64,000 bases of DNA from Sinonovacula constricta (lineage: Eukaryota; Mollusca; Bivalvia; Cardiida; Solecurtidae). Positions 1-57,998 of this stretch are shown here, piece after piece. Positions within the stretch are counted from its first letter, which is position 1. The number at the start of each line of letters is the position of its first letter. The position numbers were made by a program, and so were the translations under genes. The stretch spans positions 30,660,065-30,724,064 of the forward strand of contig CM017558.1 in the NCBI GenBank assembly GCA_007844125.1. Reading direction: 5' to 3'. A model generated the notes under the pieces. It ran no database searches and was not told the origin of the DNA. It saw nothing but the letters and a program-made list of their open reading frames with translations.

Positions 1-308
1 AACATTAAGCATGAACTTTGCATTTGGTCCAAAACATTGATTACATGCACACAAATAACCAATGCGGTGATTGGCAATTTTAAGAGCTTTCATGATTATA
101 CATGTTACTGTTTAAGAAATATATCCTAGGTAGAACATTTGACCTTGAAGTGGGGCAATGAATGTTGTCGAACAATGTGAACATTGCATTTTTGTCCACT
201 GTGGTGGCTTCTAATAATTCTTTGTTACATAGATGTAAATAGTATTAGAAGGACTCTGAGGGACTGACGTGCATACATACAGACTACACGGCGAACTACG
301 AATTTACG

Positions 309-365
309 CTCTCTGTCTCTCTGTCTTTCTCTCCTATCTCTGTCTCTGTCTCTCTGTTTCTCTTT
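309..365. repeat. Imperfect TCTCTG repeat
   Basis: Pyrimidine-rich TCTCTG/TCTG units just downstream (in gene sense) of the transmembrane exon, in the intron that leads off the left edge. Confidence 0.85.
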
Positions 366-430
366 GTGAATATCTGAATATATAGCTGAACCAGATATAC
401 ATAAATTTCTGTAACTTTTTTGTAACTTAC

Positions 431-47151
<46,721 letters not shown>

Positions 47152-47244
47152 TTCAAAGGTAGATGACACTAACAAACGTTTACATGAATGGAAGCACAAA
47201 CAAATGTCTAATGTATTAACGTTTAAACTTATATTTCTCAACAT

Positions 47245-47256
47245 GGTTTATATGTC
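47245..47256 (-). promoter_or_regulatory. Possible TATA-like element upstream of exon 1
   Basis: On the minus strand GACATATAAACC reads about 95-105 nt before the ATG of exon 1. Position and sequence would suit a TATA box, but the region is AT-rich and such strings are common by chance. No other core promoter motif was recognised. Confidence 0.2.
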
Positions 47257-47649
47257 AATAAAAGTGATGACGATAATTGATTCTTTTGATAGAGGCATAG
47301 TAAGAAAACAATGCCGGTGATTGTGACTGACTCACTTTGTATTGTGTTTTTGTTGTTTGTTTTTTTCCTGTTTCCGGACATTGAATACAATTATAATCAT
47401 AAATTCTCTTTTTGCCAAGAAGCTTTAAAACTGAAAGTGAAACTGATTTATTCGATTAAAGGTCCTATTTTACACATAATATTCAATGGCGTTGTACATT
47501 AGATAGATATCAAGAAATGAATAATGTCGCTCTAAACATGTAAAAGTACAATTTAAACATAAAAATGTCCATTCACTGCCAAGTGACATAACACAGGCTT
47601 TACAAGTTCGGTTCATTAACACAAGAGTCACTCAAAACCAAGAACCAAA

Positions 47650-48600
47650 AGTTCTAAAGAACATTGTTTTAAGATTTTTATTGAAAGTGTCTACAGTATC
47701 ACAACTTCTCAGTTATATGAGTTATTTATTCCATAACTTATGACCTACTGTTTTAAAACTCTTGTCACCAAAAGTTTTGCGTTGAATGGTACATTGTAAC
47801 AGGCTGTGATATAGTCTGATGATCTCAACCTACGTATTGGTACCTGTTCCGATAATAGTTTAGTTAGATAAGCTGGACTGTTTCCTTTAAACAATGGAAG
47901 ATGACAGTCAAAATCTTGAATTCAATTCTGGCTTTGATTGGAAGCCAATGAAGTTATAGCAATGCTTGTTTTGAACTAATATACTTGCTAAGTTTTAGGA
48001 TAAGTTTTGCACATATATTTTGTATCATTTGCATCTTTTGAATATCACATTTAGGAATACCAAACAGTATTGCATTACAATAATCCAGATGGGAAATAAC
48101 GAGTGAGAATACTAGAATTTCAGTAGCATCATTAGTAAGGTATTTTCTAATGTTTATGATACGGAGATAATTAATCATTGCAGTCTGACATTTCCGCTTA
48201 ACATGATCTGGAAAGGTGAGGTTTTCATCCAAAAATGCTCCCAGATACCTGATAAAGCCAACAGACTTAACATTGTTACCAGCAATGTTTATTTCTGTAA
48301 CTAAACATTTCTCAATTTGCTGCCTACTACCAAATGAAATAAACTCGGTTATTGAAGAATTAATTTTAAGTTTAGTTTGCTTCATCCAGTCATCTATGTT
48401 CAATGCACAACTTTCCAGATCACGAATGGCTTGTTTCTCATTTTCTGCAGATGCTGGTTGCATTTTTATTTTAGCGATGTGATCGTCTGCAAAGAATACA
48501 CTGAGATTGTTTGGGGAATAATGTCAAATAGAGTGCCCGCATAGGTCAGATAGAGCCAAGGCCCTAGACAACTACCCTGGAGAACGCTACATTGCAGAGG
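47650..48600 (-). mobile_element. 5'-truncated non-LTR retrotransposon (CR1/Jockey-like RT fragment)
   Basis: Minus-strand remnant of LINE reverse transcriptase. Near 48590 it reads SVLQGSCLGPWLY (box before the palm). A frameshift precedes FADDHIAK near 48490, the YADD/FADD catalytic box. Then comes a 169-residue open stretch (48463-47954) with WMKQTKLKINSSITEF and LGAFLDENLTF and the thumb string SHLDYCNAILFGIP, followed by an in-frame stop and LHWLPIKARIEFKIL near 47930. This order and the SHLDYCNA..G.P and LHWLP motifs are typical of CR1/Jockey-group elements. The copy is dead, with at least one frameshift and several stops. The endonuclease half is absent. Confidence 0.8.
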
Positions 48601-49149
48601 ATATTAATCGATATACAACTTAATACATTTTAATATCAGGCTAGAAAATTGATACCTTCTCTGCCTAAAGCCGATGCTCTAGAGGGAAGCTCAGGCGTCG
48701 TGGGTGTTATAGTGCCATTTTAATACGAATATCGGCAAGTTCCGAATAGTAATGAACTGTACGTACAATGGTTGCATCCTCATTTTTGTTATGCCGTATG
48801 AATGCAATTCAGAAAACTCTCCTCAGTTTAAGCGTGTTTTGGCAGTTTTTAGTTGATGATAATAGATCGTTTCCATTAAGCAAAGTGTAACAACAGAACA
48901 ACTATAAACAGGTTTATCGGCGTTGTAATGACAATTAGTACAGGAAGCTATGCCACGGAGGTATGGTCATACTGTACATACATATAAATATAATGATCTG
49001 ACTGCTATAAAATACTTGCATGGCAACATAATGTCAGGATATACAACTCTGCAAAGTCATTGTTATAATAAGAAGATGTAAGGAACAAATGGACTTAACA
49101 TGATCATCGAGAAAACTGAATAATTGCCGAGTTATAGCTTTATAATAGT

Positions 49150-49231
49150 AACAATTTTTAAATTATTATTATTAGTAGTAGTATTAGTAGTAGTCGTCGT
49201 CGTAGTAGTAGTAGTAGTAGTAGTAGTAGCT

Positions 49232-49301
<70 letters not shown>

Positions 49302-49309
49302 CATTATTA

Positions 49310-49361
<52 letters not shown>

Positions 49362-49366
49362 CATTA
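49150..49366. repeat. Trinucleotide repeat (AGT/GTC then ATT)
   Basis: TAG/TCG-type triplets to about 49230, then a long ATT run with few interruptions to about 49366. Poly-Leu, poly-Asn and poly-Ile frames over it are artefacts. Confidence 0.95.
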
Positions 49367-49463
49367 AAAATAGCAAAAGATACACAAAACATATGTTTCT
49401 AGCGGTGCCAAGTAGCCTTCGTTGTCATAAAGCGTCCCAGTCACATGTGCACAATTGTCGTCT

Positions 49464-49880
49464 TCATGTTTGCGTGGGTACAGTTGCTCTCATCATCACG
49501 TATTTTTTATGAAAAGAAACTGCTCCTTTAAGAAAAAGGGAAAATCTACATGAAGCTAAAATGACGAAATCTTCACACAGGTCTGTGCTAGGGTAAAACT
49601 TATGTCTTGTACAATAAAGAGTTTCTACAAGTATATGATTAAAACGTAAATAAGAAAAGACCCTTTTAAAATTACCACAGATATCTAAAACTGAATTAAT
49701 TCTAGACAGGGGCAAACAGGGTAAATGAAAATGTAAAAGTGACCAAAGGGAAAAAGACACAAAGAGAAAAACCAGCAGTTACCGCATTGGAACGGTCAGT
49801 CGGCAAAGGCACCGACTGGGGTGCTTAAAACTGGTTTGTCGAGCGCTCCAACCTCGCACTTCCCGAAGGTTTTTTTATAA
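49464..49880 (-). repeat. Dispersed repeat family X, copy 2 (longest)
   Basis: Minus-strand copy, about 410 bp, starting ACCTTCGGGAAGTGCGAGGT at about 49872 and continuing through GACTGACCGTTCCAATGCGG and CATTTACCCTGTTTGCCC. Open frames on it in this and the other copies are similar only because the repeat is similar. It lies between the PTP relic and the RT remnant. Confidence 0.6.
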
Positions 49881-50235
49881 AACAGAGTAAATAAAAGATA
49901 TCCCATCATAGTGAGGCATCTTACAGTAAGCAGTTGCATCGGGAGTTAACACTAATAAAATTAACTAGTAATATGATCAACTCTCAACATATGTACAAGA
50001 TGTCCATTATATAAAAGACTCGGCAATCTAAACACGCAAACTTTTTTTAAAATATGCAACGCAGACTATCAACACTCTAGTGCGACGTGATTATATCGTA
50101 GAAAGCAATATACTTGCATCACATTCTACCAATTATTCCAGACAAAAAGCTCAATTTAGCAAAGACTAAAGTATCCTTTCAATTTTATACAAATCTCATA
50201 TGCTTCGGCGTCATCAAACGCCAGCACGGTTTGTG

Positions 50236-50321
50236 TTTGTGTTGGTAGACGAGCCTCCACCAGCCATGGTTGTGGGAAACGGGGTCTGTGTCAAAATGAA
50301 CCCCTGCTGGTGACGGTAGCT
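50236..50321 (-). pseudogene. Frameshifted PTP domain 2 exon
   Basis: Acceptor TGTGTAG at 50322, phase 0. It reads SYRHQQGFILTQTPFPTTMA, the F..TQ.P.P.T..DFWRL region. After 50262 the reading frame breaks: TGG AGG CTC GTC TAC (WRLVY) begins at 50259 in another frame, which equals about 4 nt missing where Asp-Phe codons are expected. The original frame then runs to a TGA. This is the clearest sign that the copy is dead. Confidence 0.72.
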
Positions 50322-51042
50322 CTACACACAAGGGAAACAAGTATAAACACGCAAGGATCTAATGACGTATATTACCTGAGATTTCACAATATATTTAACA
50401 CTTAAATATAAAAGGCTTGATTATTCTATTGGCAAATTGACAAACTTTAACAGAATAATGCACGCATTCAAGAATCACAGATACCCCATCAGTCCATTTT
50501 GCCCAAGCTTCGAGAAGGACTGAGGTGGATGCAAGGTTCGGATAAGGCAAGCAAAGCGAGGTAAGTTTCATTTAGACGTGTAGCAAAAAATTTAGACTAA
50601 ACAGGCATACTGATACATATAAATTATAGATCTAAAAATCTAATTAAATGTAAACAGTGTCTCTAGTCTTTAAACGAAATAGTTTGAGTGTAACTTATGA
50701 AAATGTACAACAAACATTTATTACACTTATTCTTTTCGTAGCGGTCTTACTTAAATTCTGACTTACTTTCAAATGCTGGCGCAAGCTCAGACAGGATAGA
50801 TATATAAGCAAGTGTGCATGTAATCTATGTTGTCATTTAATTCATCCTAAAGGATTGTTTCGTGCATATTATATTTGACGGACTTTGGTTCGTCAATTTT
50901 ATCTACACATGATGCTACAACGATTTACATTTGTTCTCTGAATATTTGTTTCCTTGTTATTTTATATTCATTTACAATCAACAATTGTGTGTTATTCTTC
51001 TAATAGATATATCGGTTTTCCTTTCATTGTTAGTATTAGAGA

Positions 51043-51150
51043 AACTTTTCAGGAAGTCCGAGGTTAGAGCTCTGTTAAACTGTTTAAGCACCCCTGTTTA
51101 AGCCGACTGATCCTTCCAATGCGGTTTCTGTTGAATTTGCTCTTTTTCGT
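51043..51150 (+). repeat. Dispersed repeat family X, degraded copy 3
   Basis: AACTTTTCAGGAAGTCCGAG, then AAGCACCCCTGTTTAAGCCG and ACTGATCCTTCCAATGCGG. Same order of landmarks as the other two copies but with deletions. It sits in an intron of the PTP relic. Confidence 0.5.
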
Positions 51151-51808
51151 AAATGAATCATCACAGATTTGTTCTTACTGTTACAATTAGCTTGCATGTA
51201 AATGCTTTATTTCTGTGCAATTTATGAGTATAATACTATCAGCTACGTCTTTCGTATGAGTATAGAACTATTAGCTACGTCTTATATATGAGTACAGAAC
51301 TATCAGCTACGTCTTCTATATGAGTAGAAAATTATTGCTAGACAAGTGTGAAATGAGCTGAATGAGTCACCATTTGTTTCCGGCATCTTTCCACTAATCT
51401 AAAAACTGTTGCTGGCATTTCTTCTTTAATTTAACTTCTTCTAGTTAGATAAGAATTTTACCTATTTGGATCAATACAAAACGCTTGTCATTTAATCTAG
51501 CTTGTTAATTTAATGAATCGAATTTTGTAGGCAACCAACAACGTATCTTGAATGTTGTTCTTTTAATTTATCAGTGTTATACCAAGAAAATCGTGTAAAG
51601 TAAGACATTACAACGCTGTTAAAATGTTAATGAATGTGTATAACATTTTTTCGGTACAGAAAGTTCTTACGATATTGTTCTTTTAAACTTCACAAAAGTG
51701 GCATACTTACTGTAAAGATAGTGTTTGAGTAAATCACGTAAAACATTATTTTTATCAATGGTAATCTGTTTTGTCTTTTTTTATATTTTTATGACCATTC
51801 CTACTTAC

Positions 51809-51882
51809 CGGCATAAATACTGCATTTATGTAGTTTGTAGATCCATCAACAGATATTGACAAGAATGGCCGGTAAATGTTTT
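51809..51882 (-). pseudogene. PTP exon, domain 2 (YRPFLS ... DYINAVF-like)
   Basis: 74 nt, acceptor CTTTCAG, donor CCG|GTAAGT. It encodes NIYRPFLSISVDGSTNYIN and AVFMP, corresponding to the YRP/YINA.F motif of second PTP domains. Phase 1 in, phase 0 out, consistent with its neighbours on both sides. Confidence 0.78.
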
Positions 51883-52366
51883 CTGAAAGATTAATAGAAC
51901 AATAATCAAATATAATAACACTTTGAACTCATCTTACATTTATATGTTTAAAAACCGAACCCAGCTCTGTTTTGACCTAAATATAGAAACATTATATACA
52001 CGTTGTTAACTACTGTTTATAAATGTCGTAAGTTCTACCAGACATTCAAATGTTGGTCGTATTACGCACAGTAAGTATATAGATGCCTAATTAATGCTAT
52101 ACCTACGACTTGAGACCAACATATCCTATGCATGGTAATATGCATTTTTTTTTTGTTGTTGTTGTTTAACATTGCACAGACACAACTGCAGTCATATTGG
52201 CGACAACAAGTACTGAGCAGAGAAAGATCCCCGGATATATGTGACGTCGCCTTATAAAAAAGCAAACGTATCAGCATTTCTCAATTTAAACAGCAAAGCA
52301 TGAATAATACTTATAGTATTGAAATTATTTTAAGCGATTAGATTTCAGGTCATTCATGAAGTTTGC

Positions 52367-52490
52367 CAGGTATTGTTGACTTATCTCGATTCTTTGGGAG
52401 ATTTTCCTCTTTTAGTCCAGCTTTGAATGTGACGTCACTTTCGTACTCAACAGTTGGATAGAGTCTACCTCTAGAATTCTTATCTGCCTC
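52367..52490 (-). pseudogene. PTP exon, interdomain linker and start of domain 2
   Basis: 124 nt, acceptor AACAG. It encodes the linker and FKAGLKEENLPKNRDKSTIP, which matches the NR.KSI.P start of second PTP domains. The frame continues correctly into the next exon only if the intron starts with GC (CCTG|GCAAAC), giving a GC-AG intron. Confidence 0.75.
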
Positions 52491-52978
52491 CTGTTTGCAT
52501 AAAAAAATAAACGTGTTGATAGAAGACGAGTATGAAGAATAAATTTGCAAATATCAATTTGTTTATATCCTAGTATGTATATTTTAACACGGTCATATTA
52601 GAATATGTATACGTATTTTTATGGATTTCATAAATCGTTTGATTAACCATGCATAAGAGTGTTCAGAAATAAAAAATATGTATCTACATAATTCATATTC
52701 ATTAATTTGGTGTCTTCATTATTATCACTTTTCTTAAAATTTGAAATCATCATTTATATGCAAACGCTAACTGAAAAGGTAAAATACTATTCTGTTTAAA
52801 AGCATGTAACGAAAGAAAAGCTAACCATCTACTCCCATTTCTGTACATTGAACAATATAATTACTTATATTGTTAAAACAATGTAAATACATTGTTTATC
52901 CTTATTAGTCTAATTGACGTAAGTTCATTTCCATTAAACAGATGGCCTTAACAGGCCTTAACATAACATATTGCCTAC

Positions 52979-53107
52979 CTGACACAGGTTCCAGATATTT
53001 TCCAAGTTTCCGATATTGTTCTGATGCAGGTAGTAGTTTGTGGACAGTGGCAATGCTTGGAAGACGAGAGCTTCGACAAGCAGCTCGTGTAGATAAATAT
53101 ACTGATC
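52979..53107 (-). pseudogene. PTP exon, C-terminal end of domain 1
   Basis: 129 nt (43 codons), phase 0-0, acceptor CTAG, donor CAG|GTAGG. It starts DQYIYLHELLVEALV, the last helix of a PTP domain (usually QY.F/I/Y.H..L.EA), then the linker FQALPLSTNYYLHQ. A competing upstream AG would put a TAG in frame, which fixes the acceptor used here. Confidence 0.8.
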
Positions 53108-53444
53108 CTAGTTGCTAAATTAGAAAAACGGTCCCATGAAACACATACTTATCCATTTTTTAAATAATATTTTCAGGCACAAAAGCAATAAAAGTGCAAA
53201 ACAGACGACGGATTAGAGGAACAAACGCTACCATGCAAGTGTTTACCTTTCATGCAGACACGTACAATCACAAAAACACTCATCCAATGGAAACAAGCAC
53301 GAAAATACCACTAATAACAAACATGTATTCGGAATTTACGAACATTGAACACATACCTACTAATAGGAAATACGATGAAGCAATTAAAGCGTGAACTGTA
53401 CTCATCTAAAACGTCTAAGATAAATAAAAATATATAAACAACAC

Positions 53445-53580
53445 ATTAGTCTGCACCATGAAGACCCTCTGCTGCCTCAATGTTTCCAAACACCCATACA
53501 CGTTCACATTATCATTATCCCGTCCTTGGACTATCAGAATGTCTAGGGCGATAAACGTTCCCGTCCGTCCTACACCCGCA
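53445..53580 (-). pseudogene. PTP exon with active-site signature (AGVGRTGTFIALD)
   Basis: 136 nt, acceptor ATCAG, donor GTGTTG (weak). It enters in phase 2 and ends in phase 0. It encodes AGVGRTGTFIALDIL, the part of the HCSAGVGRTG signature after Cys-Ser with the phosphate-binding Arg, and ends RVFMVQTN, the conserved helix edge before the QY..LH region. No stop within the exon. Its 5' edge is the seed of the tandem array to the right. Confidence 0.8.
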
Positions 53581-54110
53581 CTGATGGTTGAAGCAAACAT
53601 AAGTTAAAAATACCTATAGTGCAAATGGCATAGGGATAAATATTTATATCCGTCCTACCCCCGTAGTAAACATAAGTTAATAATAACTATAGTACAAATG
53701 ACATTTTGATGAATGTTTCCGTTTGTTCTACACCCGCACTGACGGATTAAGTATGCATAAGTTTTTAATAACTATAGAACAAAGGACATCGTGATACATG
53801 TTCCCGGATGTCCTACCCCAACATTGATATAGGAAGCAAACATAAGTAAACACTAACTTTAGCGCAAATGAAATAGAGATACATATTCAAGTCTGTCCTA
53901 CCACCGCACTGATATTTGAAGTAAACATAAGTTAGTTATAACCATAGTACAAATGACATTTGGTGATTGTTTCCGACAGTCTTTCACCTGCACTGATAGA
54001 AGAAGTAACTTAAGTGCCAATGGCATAGTGATAAATACTCATCTACGTCCCATCCCCGTACTGAATGTAAAAAAAGATAATAAAAACTATAGTTCTATAG
54101 TGTTTTGGCC
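53545..54110. repeat. Tandem array (about 80-bp unit) grown from the PTP exon edge
   Basis: About seven degenerate units lie head to tail. Each contains a version of CGTCCTACACCCGCACTGAT (the reverse complement of the splice acceptor plus the first codons of the PTP signature exon) followed by an intronic part with AAACATAAGTTA and AACTATAGTACAAATG. Recurrences of the exon-edge string start near 53568, 53651, 53733, 53809, 53894, 53980 and 54045. Only the first is a usable exon edge. The others have decayed acceptors and frames. Confidence 0.7.
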
Positions 54111-55720
54111 AACAGTCTTTTATTTGGGGTAAGGTCACAATTAAGCACTGAACTACTAAATATATAATGTTCACTGCTTGATGCTAAAGACACTTATTTT
54201 ACATTTAGTTCGAAAAATGTTTTTCCATTTAAACACATTTATTCATTTATAAATGAAAAGATATTATACTTCTGTTCACAGGTATACTCTTGTAAAAAAG
54301 CACATTTTATACAGAATCAAAAAAGTGAAAGTTTTCTGTCAATTACCTGCAGTGTACAAGCCATGGTGTTACAGATTTAGAGTGGTCCTTATTAACTATC
54401 CCCAAACACAGAGCAGACTGGCTGTTCCGTCCGGACATGTCATGTATCCTTATCCAGCCATGCAGTGTAATGATACTGGTGTACTAGCAAGGATGATTGC
54501 GACCCAGGAGTGAATGAATCAGAAGTACAATATTATGACGATCAAAACGCATGTGAACGATGAAATGTAAAATGTACACTACATATGATAAATTTTGTAA
54601 CGGCGGGACAAATCACGATAAGTTGAAAATATTAACTAAATGTCTACTAAGCCATTTCCTACCATTTACAATTTCTGTTGTCATGGAGTTGGTATTAACA
54701 TTGTCTTGAAAGGCCATTGTCTTGGTATCATGTTAATCCCTGTGGATATGTTTCTTCCTGTAATTAAGAGTATTTATATTATTTATATTAAACAAATTTA
54801 ACCAATAAGGAAAACGCACAATACTTGATGTAGACTTCAGTTAAGGCTTGAATATTGCAGCGGGTGTTGGTGTTCATAAGTTGTGACTTACTGGTAGAAG
54901 GCAGTAATATTAAACAACTACACAATTACTATAACAAAAATTCATAAATGCTAACAATTATATAATTACATAGGAACGATACTATAACATTGCTTCTGGA
55001 ATTCATTCTACATATATAAATGTATTGCTATAAAATGTATTTGTCCCCAGTAAAGAAATAAAATAAAATTTACACATAAGTTTTAACTAAGATAAAACAG
55101 GTATTTTTCCATCTATCAAAATTTCTTAATGGTAAGAATACAAACATGCTACATACATGGTTTTGCACTATAACTTTTAATTCAATTTTTATCTTCTGTT
55201 CAAAAGTGTCAATTTTAACAGATGCATGCCAAAATGTCTACATACTGCAAGACTATTTTGTTAACACATGATTTCGACTTGTACAAAACATTGAATATCA
55301 ACGGTAAATGAAATACACACACAACCACCTCCTTTTTATTTGCAGGAATGCAGTATAAGGAACATATCGCGAAAGGTATCAAGCATGCACAAAATCACCA
55401 AACGGAGCGGTATAAACGTAAACTATAAACACATAAGTAGGAAAAAGAATTATGACTTTCTTATTCTACTTTTCTTAGGCCTGTAGAATATTATTATACA
55501 TACACATGTTGAGAATATTCTGACACTCTTTAAATATCACAGTTACCTTAAAATGTTTAAATGTTTAAAAATGGCGATTTATAAACATATAAAATGCATA
55601 TGCCTGATCATTTATACAAATATGTACAGTAAAGGAGCTCTTCTTGTCCATATACATCTTGCTCTATGATACATGTGTTGTTATCAACTATGGCCAATTA
55701 AATAATGCGTATTACGCAGA
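54111..55720. other. Non-coding stretch right of the PTP relic
   Basis: Expected to hold the upstream exons of the phosphatase (catalytic Cys, WPD loop) if the gene were intact. I searched the minus strand by eye for these motifs and found none. The 86-residue plus-strand frame at 54253-54513 has no recognised domain and no splice context. Confidence 0.4.
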
Positions 55721-56242
55721 AAAGAAATGACGATTTAATTATAAAATATAGTATTTATAAAAGTAATGACGATTTAAGGATAAGGTGTAGTATTTATAAA
55801 AAGTAATGACGATTTAATGATAAAATGTAGAATTTATAAAAGTAATGACGATTTAATAATAAAATGTAGTATTTATAAAAATAATGACGATTTACAAATA
55901 AAATGTAGTATTTAGAAAAGTAATAACGATTTAATAACTAAATGTAGTATCTAGAAAAGTAATGACGATTCAATAAAGAATGTAGTATTGATAATAGTAA
56001 TGACGATTTAATAATATTATGTAGCATTTATAAAAGTAATAACGATTTCATAATAAAATGTAATATTTAGAAAAGTAATAACGATTTCATAATAAAAAGA
56101 AAGGAAATAGTAAAGTAATGACTTTTTTATAATGAAATGTAGTAGTAAACCAGTAATGGCGATTTAATAATAAAATAGTATTTATAAAAGTAATGACAAT
56201 TTAATAAAAAATGTAGTATTTATAAAAGTAATGACGATTGAA
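55721..56242. repeat. Minisatellite, about 40-bp unit, about 13 copies
   Basis: Units contain AGTAATGACGATTTAATAAT then AAAATGTAGTATTTATAA, with substitutions and small indels that increase towards the right end. No coding frame passes through. It lies in the gene-poor 54-64 kb stretch upstream of the PTP relic. Confidence 0.9.
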
Positions 56243-57797
56243 AAAAACGTAAACCCTATCGGATCTATCTTGCTTACCTATAGCAACTGAGATTTAAAAC
56301 AAAGTTATAAGACCCATAATAAATAACGACGTCTAAAGTACGCTGGAATGTGTATTACTACCTAAAATCGTTCATGCTGACAACTAAATGAAGCAGAATG
56401 TCAATTACTAACTTAAATCTATCGTCATGCCTCCTTTGCTAAAACGCTAAAACGCGAATGTATATATAACTGAAACTGTCGTAAAGAAACATTTAATAAA
56501 TGCAAAAGATCTGTAACTAAATTAAATCATGTCGTATTTAACTTACATAAAGCTTAACTGTTGAACGTTAACCGATACCGGTTAAGGTGATACTGATGCT
56601 AATGTTGATGATAATTGTGATGTACATCGAGATGGCGGTAATGCTGCTGCTGTTGTTGCTGATGATGATAATTTTTGGTAATTATACAGGAAGAATAGGA
56701 ACAAGATGATGATCATGTGTGATCAGGTGAATTAAATGGAGGCAATGATGATTATTTTCTTTGATATTTGTTATGTAAATGGACGTTCGTTTTTTATTAC
56801 GATTGTTTTTCATTTAACTGTCATTCGATGATTGTATACATGTACTCTTTGGCAATCTATGGTTATTCAGACTTTGAATTTTAGGATCATACCAGTCGTT
56901 GGTTCTGAGTGCCGGGGAGGATGTTATTGGTTCTTGATTGGGTCACACCTTGCAATATTGCATAGCACTGTTTGATTTTTCTATGTTTAGTTTAACGTTT
57001 TTGTGTTATACGAGATGTGTTACCTTCTTTTGGTTGACGTTTAATTTGTTTAATTTCATTAAGTAGCTTTAATTTCGTGTCGTCATTGTATGACGCGATG
57101 CATTCTTTGTAAACAAAAAAATACTTTTAGCAAGTGTGTTCTCGCAAGAAAATGATAGGCGTAGTTGGTCCGAGAACGACCATGCAGCTACAATGTAATA
57201 AGCAAAATTTCTAAATCAGGTTATGCTGCGACATTGTGCGTGCAAACGTGTAATGTCAGCTGTGTACACACTATCGTCAAATGTAAAACGATGAAGACTA
57301 AGAATGTCGGTCCAAGATGGATGTTAAGTTATTCATTGGAATTAATTAAAATATCAATTTCGACAGAAAAGCAATTTTAGTGCAGTTTCTTTGACTAACA
57401 CAATTTTCGATTATAGTAAAAATTTATTTGTTATTTCTTTCTGCATATAACATATTGTAACGCGTTTATATTGATAAATTAAAGCCAGATATTTCGTACA
57501 TTTTAATTTATTTCGTACACACAAACGATTGAAATGTTACTACAAATAATCGAGTGACCTAGAAACGTTTGAAGCGATGGTAAAATAACTTTACCGTTAC
57601 TAGCATTCCGATTTTTCGTGTGTTTTTTTTTTCGTTTCTAGCGTTCCAAGCGCTCCGGTTATAGAGTTTATATCGTTTAAACAGTTTCAAGCTGCATTTC
57701 CCTTTCGATAGCATACCGTTTCCGTTCGAACAGGAACCGAAAGACGTTTCATTTCCATTTCCACCCCGTTTCGTATGTCAATTTCGTTAGTTTCAGT
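56243..57797. other. Non-coding stretch, nothing recognised
   Basis: AT-rich. It contains a short GAT/GCT triplet-rich patch at about 56590-56680 but no convincing gene or mobile element. Confidence 0.4.
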
Positions 57798-57870
<73 letters not shown>

Positions 57871-57948
57871 GATTTATGTACTGTATGTAATGTATGTAAT
57901 GTATGTAATGTATGTAATGTAGAATGGAATGTATGTAATGTATGTATG
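57798..57948. repeat. (CTGT)n and (TGTATGTAA)n microsatellites
   Basis: A tetranucleotide CTGT run 57798-57870 followed by about five 9-10-bp TGTATGTAAT units. Open frames on both strands (Cys-Leu-Ser-Val, Arg-Gln-Thr-Asp) are artefacts of the repeat. Confidence 0.95.
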
Positions 57949-57998
57949 TATACGTCATGTATTCGCTGTGAGTTATACATGTCGTGTAAGCGTCAATG

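Larger units (their letters stand above)
50236..53580 (-). pseudogene. Receptor-type protein tyrosine phosphatase relic (end of D1, start of D2)
   Basis: Five exons on the minus strand join in phase and match a tandem PTP-domain receptor from the active-site loop of the first domain into the second. They are 53580-53445, 53107-52979, 52490-52367, 51882-51809 and 50321 to about 50236. The last exon loses frame after PTTMA at 50262: WRLVYQHK continues in another frame. The rest of domain 2 is not found before the next gene starts at 47151. Upstream exons (WPD loop, substrate loop, transmembrane part) are not seen up to 64000. The catalytic cysteine would sit in the missing upstream exon. Most likely this is a broken tandem paralogue of a receptor PTP. 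A live gene with huge introns and a missed exon is less likely because of the frameshift. Confidence 0.72.

Noticed and set aside
49124..49402. Poly-Leu, poly-Asn and poly-Ile frames
   Set aside because: Produced by an ATT/AGT triplet repeat.
54253..54513. 86-residue plus-strand frame as an exon of the phosphatase
   Set aside because: Wrong strand for the relic and no PTP motif in any frame of this stretch.
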